Source: JANXQG01 sp963824275
Lineage (GTDB): Bacteria; Planctomycetota; Planctomycetia; Pirellulales; Thermoguttaceae
Reading direction: 5' to 3'
Assembly: GCA_963824275.1 (NCBI GenBank)
Contig: CAWGOT010000007.1
Coordinates: forward strand, 372,001 to 436,000
Length of the DNA stretch: 64,000 nucleotides
In this document: one piece after another, positions 1-10,560 of the stretch
How positions within the stretch are numbered: the stretch's first letter is position 1
How the letters are laid out: every line of letters begins with the position of its first letter
The notes under the pieces: generated by a model
Seen by the model: only the letters and a program-made list of their open reading frames with translations
Told to the model about the DNA's origin: nothing
Database searches by the model: none
Made by a program: the position numbers and the translations under genes

Positions 1-2
1 CC

Positions 3-2222
3 GGCCCAGATAAAGCCAGCCCTAACAAGACCGGCCCAGAGAAGCAACTGCGGGCTTTGGATCGTACGGGCTTCTCTGACATCACCTTCTGCGGCGAGTA
101 TCCGATCGCGTATATCGAGTACCGCGATCCCAAGTCGCCCGTCAGCGTGTCGCTCGAGGCCTTCTCGCCACACATTCCCCTCAACGTGCAAGCTTCGAGC
201 CTGCCGGCGACCGTGATCCGCTACACGGTCAAGAACACGAGTCGTGGCAAGGTCGAAGTCCAATTGGCCGGCTGGCTGGAAAACGCCGCCGGGCTCTACA
301 CCTCGCCCGGCGACAAGGGCAAGCGGCGGAATCAGGTCTTGCGGAAGCCGGGGCTGTTGGCCATCCATAGCGAAATCGAGGTCGACAACCAGTATGACTC
401 GGGCACATTGACCCTGGCCCTGCTGGAGCCGGTCGAGAGCGATCGGGCCACGCCGGCCCTGGCCAAAGGCCCGTTTCCGGCGGCGGCCTTCGTCTCCGAT
501 CCGCAACCGCAGGCCCCGCAGCCGGCCGGCCGCAAGCTGATCGGCTCGATCATCCGCAAGCTGACCTTGGAACCAGGCCGAGAAGCGACGGCGACCTTTG
601 TCATCGCCTGGCATTTCCCGCGGCTGAAGCTCAAGGAAGGCGGCCGGTTTTATGCCACGCGCTTCGACCATGCCGCAGCGGTCGCGGAGCACCTGGCGGC
701 CAACTTCGCTTCGCTCCATGCCCAGACCCGCCTCTGGCACGACACCTGGTACGATTCGACGCTTCCCCACTGGTTCCTCGATCGCACGCTCTTGAACACG
801 TCGATCCTGGCCACGTCGACGGCGCATCGCTTCGCGACAGGCCGCTTCTGGGGCTGGGAAGGCGTCGGCTGCTGCGACGGCACCTGCACGCACGTCTGGC
901 ATTACGCCCATGCCGTGGCCCGGCTCTTTCCCGAGTTGGAGCGCGATCTCCGCAAACGGACCGATTTCGGCACGGCACAGGACCCGCGCACGGGCGTCAT
1001 CAAGTTCCGCGGCGACAACTCCGGGCTGGCCGTCGATGGCCAGGCGGGCTGCATCCTGCGGGCCTATCGAGAACACCAGATGTCCCACGACAGCACTTTG
1101 CTCAAGGAACTCTGGCCGCGGATCAGGCTGGCCATGGAGTGCCTGATCCACATGGACAAGGGCGAAGGTCTTGTGGAAGGGGCCCAGCACAACACGCTCG
1201 ATCAGCCCTGGTACGGCAAGATCGCCTGGCTCAGTTCGCTCTACCTGGCCGCGCTGAGGGCCTGCGAAGAAATGGCCCTGGAGGTGGGCGACGCCGAGTT
1301 CGCGAAGGCGGCCCGCGGGATCTTCGAGCGTGGCAGCCGCAACCTCGATCGCGAACTGTTCAACGGCGAATACTACTACCAGATTCCCGACAAGGACCAC
1401 GCCCGTAGCGTCGGCTCGCACAACGGCTGCGAGATCGACCAGGTCTTCGGGCAGAGTTGGGCATTTCAGGTCGGGCTGGGCCGCATCCTGCCGGAGGGCA
1501 ACGTGAAAAAGGCCCTCGCCGCGCTCTGGAAATACAATTTTGCCCCAGACGTGGGACCGTTCCGCAAGGCCCACAAACCGGGGCGGTGGTATGCCATGGC
1601 GGGCGAGGCCGGTCTGATCATGTGTACCTGGCCGCGGGGCGAAGCGGCCCGCGTGCAGCAGGGCTTTGACTACTACTTCAACGAATGCATGAATGGTTTC
1701 GAGTACCAGGCGGCAGGCCACATGATCTGGGAAGGCATGGTCCAGGAGGGCCTGGCCGTGATCCGCGCGATCCACGACCGCTATCATCCTTCCCGCCGCA
1801 ATCCGTGGAACGAAGTCGAGTGCGGCGACCACTACGCCCGCTCGATGGCCAGCTACGGCGTGTTCCTGGCGGCCTGCGGCTACGAGTACCATGGACCGAA
1901 GCGGCACCTGGCCTTTGCCCCGCGGCTATCGCCCGAGAACTTCCGCGCCGCGTTCACGACCGCGGAAGGCTGGGGAACGTTCTCGCAGAAGGACGACGCC
2001 GGCCGCCGCAAGGCCGGGATCGTCGTGCGTTGGGGCAAGCTCGACTTGAAGACCTTGGCTCTCGTTCCGGTCCCCGGCAGCAAGCCGACCCGGGCCGCTG
2101 TGACCCTGGCCGGCAAGCCGGTCGAATCGCGATTGGTCATGGCCAACGGCCGGGCAACGATCGAGTTCGCCAAGGAAGTTACGATCGAGGCCGGACAGGA
2201 GTTGGCGGTGGAGTTGAGTTGA
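3..2222 (+). CDS. GH116 (GBA2-like) glycosidase, 5' end outside the window
   Basis: The reading frame is open to the left edge, so the true start lies upstream; the TTG at 57 is only the first start-like codon. The visible part (about 740 residues) has a beta-sandwich N-terminal region followed by a long helical catalytic region. Conserved blocks include WEGVGCCDGTCTHVW near residue 266, EGAQHNTLDQPWYG near 375 and ECGDHYARSMASYG near 590. These match the GH116 family (non-lysosomal glucosylceramidase and bacterial beta-glucosidase/xylosidase), which uses a Glu nucleophile and an Asp acid/base; I place the Asp in the ECGDHYAR block. Substrate cannot be told from sequence. The frame is uninterrupted. 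The gene ends one base before the stop of the convergent kinase gene. No signal peptide can be judged because the N-terminus is missing. Confidence 0.85.
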   Translation, partial: GPDKASPNKTGPEKQLRALDRTGFSDITFCGEYPIAYIEYRDPKSPVSVSLEAFSPHIPLNVQASSLPATVIRYTVKNTSRGKVEVQLAGWLENAAGLYTSPGDKGKRRNQVLRKPGLLAIHSEIEVDNQYDSGTLTLALLEPVESDRATPALAKGPFPAAAFVSDPQPQAPQPAGRKLIGSIIRKLTLEPGREATATFVIAWHFPRLKLKEGGRFYATRFDHAAAVAEHLAANFASLHAQTRLWHDTWYDSTLPHWFLDRTLLNTSILATSTAHRFATGRFWGWEGVGCCDGTCTHVWHYAHAVARLFPELERDLRKRTDFGTAQDPRTGVIKFRGDNSGLAVDGQAGCILRAYREHQMSHDSTLLKELWPRIRLAMECLIHMDKGEGLVEGAQHNTLDQPWYGKIAWLSSLYLAALRACEEMALEVGDAEFAKAARGIFERGSRNLDRELFNGEYYYQIPDKDHARSVGSHNGCEIDQVFGQSWAFQVGLGRILPEGNVKKALAALWKYNFAPDVGPFRKAHKPGRWYAMAGEAGLIMCTWPRGEAARVQQGFDYYFNECMNGFEYQAAGHMIWEGMVQEGLAVIRAIHDRYHPSRRNPWNEVECGDHYARSMASYGVFLAACGYEYHGPKRHLAFAPRLSPENFRAAFTTAEGWGTFSQKDDAGRRKAGIVVRWGKLDLKTLALVPVPGSKPTRAAVTLAGKPVESRLVMANGRATIEFAKEVTIEAGQELAVELS

Positions 2223-2223
2223 C

Positions 2224-5200
2224 CTACAGCGGCGTCCAGGGCACGTCGGTCCGCGTGTGCAGGCGCATGGCGACCTCGACGGCCTGGAAGCGCTGGTCGA
2301 GCACCTTGGCGGCGATCCGCCGCAAGGGCTGATCTTCGACTTCATAGCAGATCAGCATGTCGCTGCCGGCATCGGCCAGCACCGTCGGCGCGGGCGACTT
2401 GCCGTCCGCCGGCGCCTGCGCGGCCACGAGCCGGCGCGAGCTGCTCGGGGGCGACCACCAGCAGCCGCTGCTGTCCGCCGCAGCCGGCGAACCGCCGCGG
2501 CAACGCTTCCTTCAGCCCGGCGGAGATCTCGAAGAGCGGCTCATGCGGACGGCCTTCCAAGGCCGCCGTCGCCTGCTCCGCGGCAAACTGCTTCAGCATG
2601 CGAAGGATGAGCGTTCGCGACGTCCGCCGCACGACGACGGCCAGCTTGCTGCGAACATCGCGGATTTCGGCCGTCGCCGCCTGGCGAAGTTCTTCCTCCA
2701 AGGCCTGTTCCATCTCGGCCAGCAATTCCGTCTTGCGGGCTGCGATCTCCGCGGCGGCGACCCGCTGCAAGGCCTTCGTGCGAACGGCCGATTCGTCGGT
2801 AATCGGCGGCGCGGCGGAGAATTGCTCGATCAAGCGGTTGAAGTCGGCGGCCAGGTTCCGCAGCTTGTCGCCCACGGTGGCCACTTGCGCGAGCACCAGG
2901 CCCACAAGGCGGCAGAAGGCGTTCGAGCGTCAATTCGTGCAGCCGCAACTCGAAGTATTCCGACAACCGCCGGTCCGCCACCAGCCGGCGGCGGGAGAAG
3001 AAGCCGCGGTATCGCAGCCAGTTCTTGCTGCCCTTCTTGTCGCCCAGCAGCAGTTCCTTCAGCGATCGCAATTCGTTGCGTCGCCTTGCGGATTGCTTCG
3101 CCCGCCTGACTGCTGAGGTCGCGGAGGTGGTCGGCCAAGGCTGTCGGCCATCCGCTGCGCCCCGGCCAGGCGATGCTCGGGCGAGTTGACCAGGCCGAGC
3201 AGCCACGCTTGCAATTCCGCGCCCGCCGCCGCGGCGAATTCCGCAACGGGCGACTCCAAGGCCGATTCCAGGCACAGGCGGTGGGAGTCCTCCGCGCCTT
3301 GATAGCGGATCATGCCGTCCAAGGCCTCGACGATCACTTTGCCGGGCGGGACCCGCGTCAGGAAACCCCGCTGCGGGGCAAGGTGGTTCAGCAGTTCGCT
3401 CAACGCCGCGAGCAGGTACGTGTGGCGGTCGTTGCCCATCTGCTCGGCCAGGACGGCACGGAAACGGTCCACGACCTGGTCCAGCGTCATGCCGGCCGCC
3501 TGCGGCGCGGGCCGACAACCGCCGCGCGCAGTTCCTCGGCGGAAATTCCCCGCGCGAATTGCGTGGCCAAGAGGCTTGTGGGATCGGAGAGCGAAGCGGC
3601 GGCCGGGCCGAGGGCTGATTCAGCTCGTTGCCGCGCCAGCGTACGATCAGGTTGCGGCATAGATCATCGGCGGCGCTGCGCGGCATGTCGTCCGGCGAGA
3701 ATCCCAACTGGCAAAGGCCGAAAGTCCGCAACGTCGGCGCGCCGCCGGCCGATGACTCTGTCGGCCGCCTCCGCTGCGCGGCATTTGTCGAAGAAAGCCG
3801 CCGCGGTCGTTAGCGTGCCGTGGTACAGGTAGTTCGCCAGCGTGTCGACGGCCGCCGTGAAACCGTCGGCCTCGAGCTCCTCGCCGAGGTGGACCAGGTA
3901 CGTATGATTGAACGGCGCGTCTTCCGCGCCGAACGACGGCCAGGCCGGCCGTCGGGTCGCCGGGATAGAAGTGCTGCGGGTCGGCGTAGTGGTTCAATTC
4001 GCCCAGCAAGGCATAGGCATTGGCCGTGGAGAGATCGCGGGTCTGCGGATTGCGGCCGGTGCAATGGGCCAGCACGCCGCAGACCGCGTCGTCCGGAAGC
4101 TGCGAGCTCGCGCAAGACCTGGCGGACGATGTAACCGAAGTCCAGCACCATGCCGCTGCCGCGTTCCGCCCGTGGTCGAGGAGACGATGAACACCCGCGG
4201 CGGCGGATTGCGGAAGGGCAAGCCGGTGGCCGCGGCCGTGGCCACGATGCCGGCCGGATCGACGGCCGCGCGGACCGCGCGCGTCACCTGTTCGATCACC
4301 CGCTCCATGTTGTCGACCAGGGCCAGGCGTCCCAGGGGGCGAAGACCTTGGGTCTGGGCAGTTGCGGGGAATGTTGTAGATCCAGCGGCGGCTCAACCAG
4401 TTGAAGCGGCCGTCCGATCGCTGCGGTAATCGGCCGACTGGCGCAGCGGCAGCAGGACGGCCGAATCGTTCTTCAACGGCGGCAGGGCCGCAGTCGGTGG
4501 CCGTTTTCAGGCTTTCGGCGTCGGTCTCGAAGAGCAGGAACTGCAAGGCCGGCAGCGCGGCCGGATCGCCGAACCGCGCCTCGATCCGCCGATGGAGCGT
4601 ATAGCAAGGTCCGCACCGCCAGGCCGCCGACGCCGAGGAAAATCGTCGGCCGGCATTCGATCTCCGCGGGCTCCAGCGCCAGCGGCGGCAGATTGCGCGA
4701 CCGGCCAGCGGCGGCTTCCGTGAGCTGCGTCTTGTTGCAGGGCGGACCGCCGGCGGCCGCCCGGGCCGCGGAAATCGTCGTCCCGCGAAACGACTTCGGT
4801 TTCCACGCGCGGCCCGGCGGGGATGTTTTCGATCGTCGGCGGGCACCGTGTACCCGCGGTCGGCGCGCGACCGGGCCGTCCGCTGCCGCGGACCGGGCGC
4901 TGGCCTCCATGAGGGCCTCGATCATGTCGCGGCAGCTGGCGAAACGCTGCTCGGGGTCTTTGGCCAAGGCCCGGGCGATCGTCGGCTCGTCCGCAGGCCG
5001 GCAGACGGTCCAGCCGCGGCCGGCTGTGCAGGTGCTGGGCCGCCAACTGGGCCGTGGTGCGGCCTTCATAAGGCAGCACGCCCGTGAGCATCTCCTGGTA
5101 GACGATCGCCAGGCTGTATTGGTCGCTGTGGATGCTGGGACGGCCGTCGAACAGCTCCGGCGCGGCGTAGACCGGCGTCATCCCGCCGACGATCGAACTG

Positions 5201-5741
5201 TTGACGTCCTGCAGGTCCTTGACCAGGCCGAAGTCGGCCACCTTGATCCGCCCGCCCACCAGCAGCAGGTTCTCGGGCTTGACGTCCAGGTGCTGCAAGC
5301 GAATGCTGCTGGCAGATGTAATCCAGGGCGTCGGCGGCGTCGTGCAGGTGGGCCAGCAGCTCGCTGCGGGGAATGCCGGCAAGACCGGTCTGGCGGCACT
5401 TGTCGAATTCCTGCTTCAGGCTCGACGTGGCCAGCTCGGTGACGATGACCAGGTGGCCGTCGACGCGCTCGATGCGTTCCAGCGAGAGCAGGAAGGGATG
5501 GCGGACCTGCTTGATGCGGTTCAGGGCGGCCAGTTCCCGCGCGGCCCGCGTCGTCGTCGCGGCATCCGTAGACGATCTTGATGGCCTTGGCGAGTCCGCC
5601 CGGGGCGTCGGCCTTCCAGACCTCGCCGTAGCCGCCGGCGCCGAAGCGCTCGCGGACCAGGTAGCCCGGGATCGGCTCGCAGCGAGAACGTTGAAAGACG
5701 GTCGTGGCATAGTTCGGATCGTGCAGTGCTCAGTACGGCAT
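2224..5741 (-). CDS. Hanks-type Ser/Thr kinase fused to a tubulin/FtsZ-like domain (frameshifted)
   Basis: Read across several single-base shifts this is one protein of about 1,170 residues. The kinase has the glycine loop GAGGYGEVW, the lysine in AIKIV, the catalytic loop HLDVKPEN, VADFGLV and YAAPELF. A frame that is continuous from the end of the kinase (ALAKDPEQRF) runs into PTIFLGVGG, the first strand of Tubulin_2-type proteins. About 160 residues later comes TTGGTGSGMVLDFG, the tubulin/FtsZ nucleotide signature, recovered after removing one extra C near 4168. The C-terminal half is helical and possibly coiled coil. Visible shifts include an extra T near 5303. The start is uncertain: ATG at 5741 is followed by an in-frame TGA at 5730-5732, and readable sequence (DPNYATTVFQ) begins just after it. 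It lies 21 bases downstream of the AAA ATPase gene, so probably co-transcribed. Expected role: phosphosignalling coupled to a GTP-binding, possibly polymer-forming domain. Confidence 0.75.
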
Positions 5742-5762
5742 CGGACGTCCAGCCTATCGCTC

Positions 5763-7101
5763 TCACTCGTTCTCGCCCAGCACCGTGGCAAAGTAGGTCT
5801 TCACGGCGCGATCGAAATACTCGCTGCGGAGTTCCAGCGGCTTGCCGGTGTAATTGCAGTAGCTGCGGATCTGCAGCAGCAGGTCGCGGGCCTGGCAGCG
5901 CCGCAGCCGCCGGCCGGTCGGCCGGTAAGTGCCGTGCCAGCAGGTCTTCGATCACTTCGCCGCGATACTCGCAGCCGAACGACTTGGCATACAGCTGGAA
6001 CAGCTGGTGGAACTCCTCCTCGCTCGGGATCGCCGATCTCGATCTTGTAGGGGATCCGCCGCAGGAAGGCCTCGTCGACCAGGTCGCGCGGTTCCAGGTT
6101 CGTCGAGAAGATCACCAACTGGTCGAAGGGCACCTGCAGCTTCTTGCCGGTCGGCAGCGTGAGGAAGTCGTGCCGCATTTCCAGCGGCACGATCCAGCGA
6201 TTGAGCAGTTGCGCCGGGCTCGATCCGCTGCCGGCCGAAGTCGTCGATCAGCAGGCAGCCGCAGTTGCTCTTCATCTGCAAGGGGGCCTCGTTGACGTTG
6301 TTCCGCGGGTCGTGCCGCAGCTCCAGGTTGTCCATCGTCAGCTCGCCGCCCACGACCACGGTGGGCCGCGAGATCTTCAGCCAGCGGCGGTCGTGATCGC
6401 CGCACTTGGTGATGCTCCGCTCGTCGTTGATCACCGGCTTGTGGTAGGCCGAGTCGTAGAACTTGATGATCTGGCCGTCTTCGTAGAGCGCGTGCGGGAT
6501 CCAGATCTCCTGGCCGAAGCAGAGCGTGATCCGCTTGGCCAGCGTCGACTTGCCGTTGCCCGGCGCGCCGTAGAGGAACATGCCCGCGCCGGAGTTGATC
6601 GCCGGCCCGAGGCTCTCGAAGAGGCCGGGATCGACCGAGATGCCGCGCACGGCTTCCGCCAGCTTCTCCGGGCCCGGGGCCTCGGCGGTGATCGACTGGG
6701 CCTCGACGGAAATCACGTAGTCGCACCAGCGGCACGGGCGCCGGGCCGACATAGCCGCAGGCCTCCAGGAACGACATCGCCCGCGCTGCGGCCCTGCGTG
6801 GTCAGACTGTAATAATAGTCGTTGAACGGGGCGGAACCGGCGTGGACCACGATCTGGTTGGTGCGGAGCGTGCCCAGCAGCGGCTCGATGATGTTGAACG
6901 GCAGGCAGAGGTGGTCGGCGATGGAGCGGCCCTTGTTCGTGCCGAACACGGCCAGGTACTTGCAGATCGACTTGCTCGATGAATTCCTCGCCCAGGCCCG
7001 TCTCTTCGATCGTCGCCGGCCGGGCCGGGACAGAAATTCTCGTCGGAGAGCAATGACGCCAAGAGGCTGTCGCTGATGTCCAAGGTCGATGATGTTGTCA
7101 T
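5763..7101 (-). CDS. AAA-type (MoxR-like) ATPase, frameshifted
   Basis: About 446 residues once four or more single-base shifts are bridged. The N-terminal region (LPFNIIEPLLGTLR, YYYSLTTQGR) precedes an AAA core with Walker A GAPGNGKST near residue 178, Walker B CLLIDDF near 285 and a sensor-1-like FSTNLEP. Several planctomycete ATPases share this arrangement and lie next to kinase genes. The start is ATG 7101 with GAGGA six bases upstream. The stop at 5763 falls 21 bases before the kinase-tubulin gene, which points to a two-gene operon. ATP hydrolysis is likely to drive remodelling of a partner protein; the partner is not identifiable, but the tubulin-like neighbour is the obvious candidate. 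No membrane segment or signal peptide is seen, so it should be cytoplasmic. Confidence 0.75.
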
Positions 7102-7672
7102 GCGTTTCCTCGCCGTTCAGGGAGATTCGCGCCGGCCTGCTGCCGATGGGATCTGCCGCATGACTTGCGGATTCGTCCAGGCCCCAACGGTCGCCGGGCG
7201 CTGTACTGCGCTAACGCCCCTACCAAATGTAGGTCAAAGCCGTGACAAGCAAGGGGCCAAGGTCGAGTTTCGTCAAGGAAGCCCGGCTCTCGGTCCCGCC
7301 CCGTGGTCGTAATAATCGGTACCATCGGAAGTTCGTCCCCAAACCGTTACAGGCGGCACCGTTACAATCCAAACTAACCCGGATCGACTGTAGGTGGGAC
7401 CAGCGAGCTGCAAGCCGGCCCACCGAACTTCACGATCGGTGGGCCGGCATCGCAAGCTCACTGGTCCCACCCTACGGATCAAACGATCGCGGGGACGTGA
7501 CAATTCAGGCAAATTGCCGTCCCTGCCCCAAAGCGTATGCTAGATATGATTAGGACCGTGAGAAGGGACCGCCTGGCAGTTTCTCGTTGGAACCGGCCGA
7601 TGCGGTCTTTCGAACGCGACGAGTGAGAAGCCGATCCCATGTCTTCAGCCTCAGTGCACATCCGCCAACGCC
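7102..7672. other. Divergent intergenic region, no gene seen
   Basis: This 571-base stretch separates the minus-strand ATPase-kinase pair from the plus-strand FHA-EAL gene and must contain promoters for both. I see no convincing coding frame; the short frames present lack ribosome sites and recognisable sequence. It contains one copy of the interspersed palindrome (7390-7475). An AT-richer patch near 7538-7552 just before the FHA-EAL gene could hold its -10 region, but I cannot define boxes with confidence. Confidence 0.5.
7390..7475. repeat. Interspersed palindrome, copy 1 (GTAGG-TGGGAC...GTCCCACCCTAC)
   Basis: Imperfect inverted repeat of about 86 bases. The left arm has GTGGGACCAGCGAGCT and GCCGGCCCACC; the right arm has GGTGGGCCGGC and ACTGGTCCCACCCTAC. 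The same sequence family recurs at 14203, 48723, 50573, 52391 and 60288, always between genes. It looks like a REP/MITE-type element. Confidence 0.8.
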
Positions 7673-8731
7673 GTGTGGTTTCTGGTCGGTCCCTTCGACA
7701 GTGCGGAGACCGTGCGGCACATGCCGATCTATACCTTTCCGTTCCTGATCGGCCGCCGCCAGGACTTGCCGCTCTCGCTGGCCTGCAAGACGGTTTCCAC
7801 GGTGCATGCCGAAATCACCGAGGTCGGCGCGTCGCTGGTGCTCCGCGACTTGGGCAGCACCAACGGCACCTACGTCAACGGCCGCCGCGTGAAAGAACCG
7901 GTGGCCCTGGCCGAAGACGACCTGGTGCAATTCGCCAATCTGCCGTTCCGCGTCCGCATGCAATCGACCGAAGACAGCCCGCATACGGTGCACGAAAGCG
8001 CCTGCGACCGGGCCTTGGCCCTGGTGCTCTTCGACAAGCTGATGTCGGAACACGCGGTGACGCCTTTCCTGCAGCCGATCGTCGATCTGCAAGACCGCCG
8101 GACTGTGGCCTACGAAGTCCTCGCCCGCAGCCGGCTGTTCGGGCTGGAGATGCCCAAGGACATGTTCGGCGTGGCGCAGCAGTTGAACCTGGAAGTCGAG
8201 TTGAGCACGATGCTGCGCTGGGAAGGGGTTCAGGCCACGCGAGGCATGGCCCAGCCGCCGCACTTGTTCCTCAACACGCATCCCCGCGAGTTGGCCGACG
8301 AGAAGCTGGGCCAGTCGCTGGAGCGCTTGCGGGAGAACTGGCCCGACCAGGCGCTGACGCTGGAGATCCACGAATCGGCGGTGACCAAGGGCGCCCGCCT
8401 GGCCGAATTGCGATCTGCTGCTGAGGCGACTGGACATCAGGCTGGCCTACGACGATTTCGGCGTCGGGCGAGTCGCGATTGAACGATCTGGCGGAAGTGG
8501 CCCCGGACTACGTGAAGTTCGACATGTCGCTGATCCGCGACATCGACAGCGCCACGCCGCAGCGGCAGCAGGTCGTCGGCCTCGCTGGTGCAGATGGTCC
8601 ACAACCTGGGCATCGCCTCGCTGGCCGAGGGCGTGGAAACGGACGGCGAGGACGAGACCTGCCGGCAGATGGGCTTCGATCTGGGCCAAGGCTATCTCTA
8701 CGGCCGCCCCGCTCCGCCGCGGGATTCCTAA
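7673..8731 (+). CDS. FHA domain-EAL domain protein (candidate c-di-GMP phosphodiesterase), frameshifted near the 3' end
   Basis: About 350 residues. An N-terminal FHA domain (FLIGRRQ, STVHAEI, DLGSTNGTYVNG, residues about 20-85) is followed by an EAL domain starting near residue 125. EAL signature residues are present: YEVLARSR (the E-x-L motif), FLNTHP (metal-site Asn), LEIHES and, after bridging one missing base near 8411 and extra Gs near 8466 and 8581, YDDFG, VKFDMSLIRDI and LAEGVE. The metal- and substrate-binding set is thus complete, so enzymatic activity is plausible. The given start is GTG 7673; an ATG at 7639 could be the real start if one base is wrong between them. FHA domains bind phosphothreonine, so the protein may link the neighbouring kinases to c-di-GMP turnover. 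It ends four bases before the convergent aldehyde dehydrogenase. Confidence 0.8.
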
Positions 8732-8735
8732 CGTA

Positions 8736-10239
8736 CTACGCCAGCCGCGTCGTTACCGCCTTCACCTCCGTATAAAGCTCCACGGCCGCCAGGCCCATCT
8801 CGCGGCCCCAGCCCGACTCCTTGTATCCGCCGAAGGGCAAGCGCGGCGTCGAAGACGTTGTAGCAGTTGATCCAGACCGTGCCGGCCTTCAATCGCCGCG
8901 CCAGGCGATGGGCCTTGCTGATGTCGCGGGTCCAGACCGCCGCCGCCAGGCCGTAGGTGCTGTCGTTGGCCAGCGGCAAGACTTCGTCGGGATCGTCGAA
9001 GGGCATCGCGGCCACCACGGGGCCGAAGATCTCTTCCCGCACGATCTTCATCGATTGCCGCGTGCCGGCAAACACGGTCGGCTCGACGAAGTAGCCCCGC
9101 TCGCCCAGGCGTTTTCCGCCAGCCGCAAGCTGGGCCCCATCGCGAAGGCCGGCGTCGATGTAGCCGCAGACCCGCTCCAACTGCTCCTGCGAGACCAACG
9201 GCCCCATCTGCGTGGCGGTATCGAAGCCGCTGCCCACGCGGATCTCGCGGGCGTGGTGGGCGACGCCTTCGACCACTTCATCGTAGACCGACTTCTGCAC
9301 ATAGAGCCGCGAGCCGGCGCAGCAACACTGGCCGTGATTGAAGAAGATGGCGCTGGCCGCGCCGGGAATAGCCGTGCTCAGATCGGCGTCGGCCAGAATG
9401 ATGTTGGGCGACTTGCCGCCCAGTTCGAGCGTGACCTTTTTGAGGTTGCTCTTGGCGGCCGCCTCGACGATCAGGCGGCCGACCTCGGTCGAGCCGGTGA
9501 AGGCGATCTTGTCGACGTCCGGATGGGCGGCCAGGGCGGCGCCGGCCGTTTCGCCCAGCCCGGTAACGATATTGACCACGCCCTCCGGGAAGCCCGCTTC
9601 CTCGATCAACTCGCCCAGCCGGAGCGCGCTGAGCGGCGTCTGCTCGGCCGGCTTGAGCACGACGGTGCAGCCCGCCGCCAGGGCAGGGCCGAGCTTCCAG
9701 GCGGCCATCAAGAGCGGGAAGTTCCAGGGGATGATCTGCCCTGCCACGCCGATCGGCTCGCGGGTCGTGTAGCTGAAAAATTCGCTGCCGGCCACGGAGA
9801 TGGGAATCGTCTGGCCGTGGATCTTGGTGGCCCAGCCGGCCATGTAGCGGAAGAGGTCGACGGCCAGCGGCACGTCGGCCGCGCGGGCCACGGCCAGCGG
9901 CTTGCCGTTGTCGAGCGTTTCCAGTTCGGCAAGCTCGTCGCCGTGTTCTTCCACCAGGTCGCCCAGCTTCCAGATCAGGCGTCCGCGTTCCGAGGGGGTC
10001 ATCCGGGACCAGGGGCCCGATTCGAACGCCCGCCGGGCCGCATGCACAGCCGCATCGATATCGGCCTTGTCGCCCGCCGCGCAATGGGCGATGATCTCGC
10101 CGGTGGCCGGATTATAGACCTCGAAGGTCTCGCCCAGCCGAGCCGCTCGCCACTGCCCATCGATCCACAAATTGCCCGCCCGTTCAAGGAATCGACTCGT
10201 CAACTCGCTGACCGGATTTTCTGCCAATACCGTTGCCAT
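8736..10239 (-). CDS. NAD(P)-dependent aldehyde dehydrogenase
   Basis: About 500 residues, the usual length for the family. Diagnostic blocks are PWNFPLLMAAWKLGPAL, FTGSTEVGR (cofactor), LELGGKSPN with the general-base Glu, GQCCCAGSR with the catalytic Cys, and EEIFGPV. It oxidises aldehydes to acids in the cytoplasm; the closest match in style is the broad betaine/retinal-type ALDH group, but the substrate cannot be assigned. The start at 10239 is chosen because AGGTGA lies seven bases upstream; an ATG at 10254 is possible but lacks this. One extra T near 8855 shifts the last 40 residues; in the corrected frame the protein ends LPFGGYKESGWGREMG... as expected, stopping at 8736 rather than 8728. 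It stands alone between two signalling blocks. Confidence 0.92.
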
Positions 10240-10426
10240 TATGTCACCTGCCAAATCTGAGGGTTAGAGTGTGGGGAGATGAAATAGAGACAGCAAACTG
10301 CCGCAGCGCAAGCCTAGTTGCCGCTCGCCGACCCAGGGAGAAGCAATTCGCCAAGCATCGCTGTCTAAATTATCGTAGGCGCGGGGCGGGGCGAAGTCCA
10401 GTGGCTCTTCACCCGGACTAAATGAC

Positions 10427-10556
10427 CTTTCACGATTCTGGGACGCATGGAAGCCCGACGCGCAAGCGAGGAATGTGTTTTCCAAGAGCGTCGACCCAAA
10501 ATCCTCGCTTGCACGTCGGGCTTCCATGACCAGTTTCACTCCCAGAATCGTGAAAG
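10427..10556. repeat. Nested hairpin element of 130 bases
   Basis: Outer arms at 10427-10443 and 10540-10556 are perfect 17-base inverted repeats (CTTTCACGATTCTGGGA). Inner arms at 10447-10472 and 10502-10527 pair with few mismatches (ATGGAAGCCCGACG... / ...CGTCGGGCTTCCAT). It lies just past the end of the membrane-protein gene and could act as a transcription terminator or be a mobile hairpin element. The 255 bases before it, down to the ALDH start, show no gene. Confidence 0.8.
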
Positions 10557-10560
10557 TAAT

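Noticed and set aside
8821..10260. 479-codon plus-strand frame opposite the aldehyde dehydrogenase
   Set aside because: Antisense shadow of a clear ALDH; its protein has no family features and is made of GC-rich third-position artefacts.
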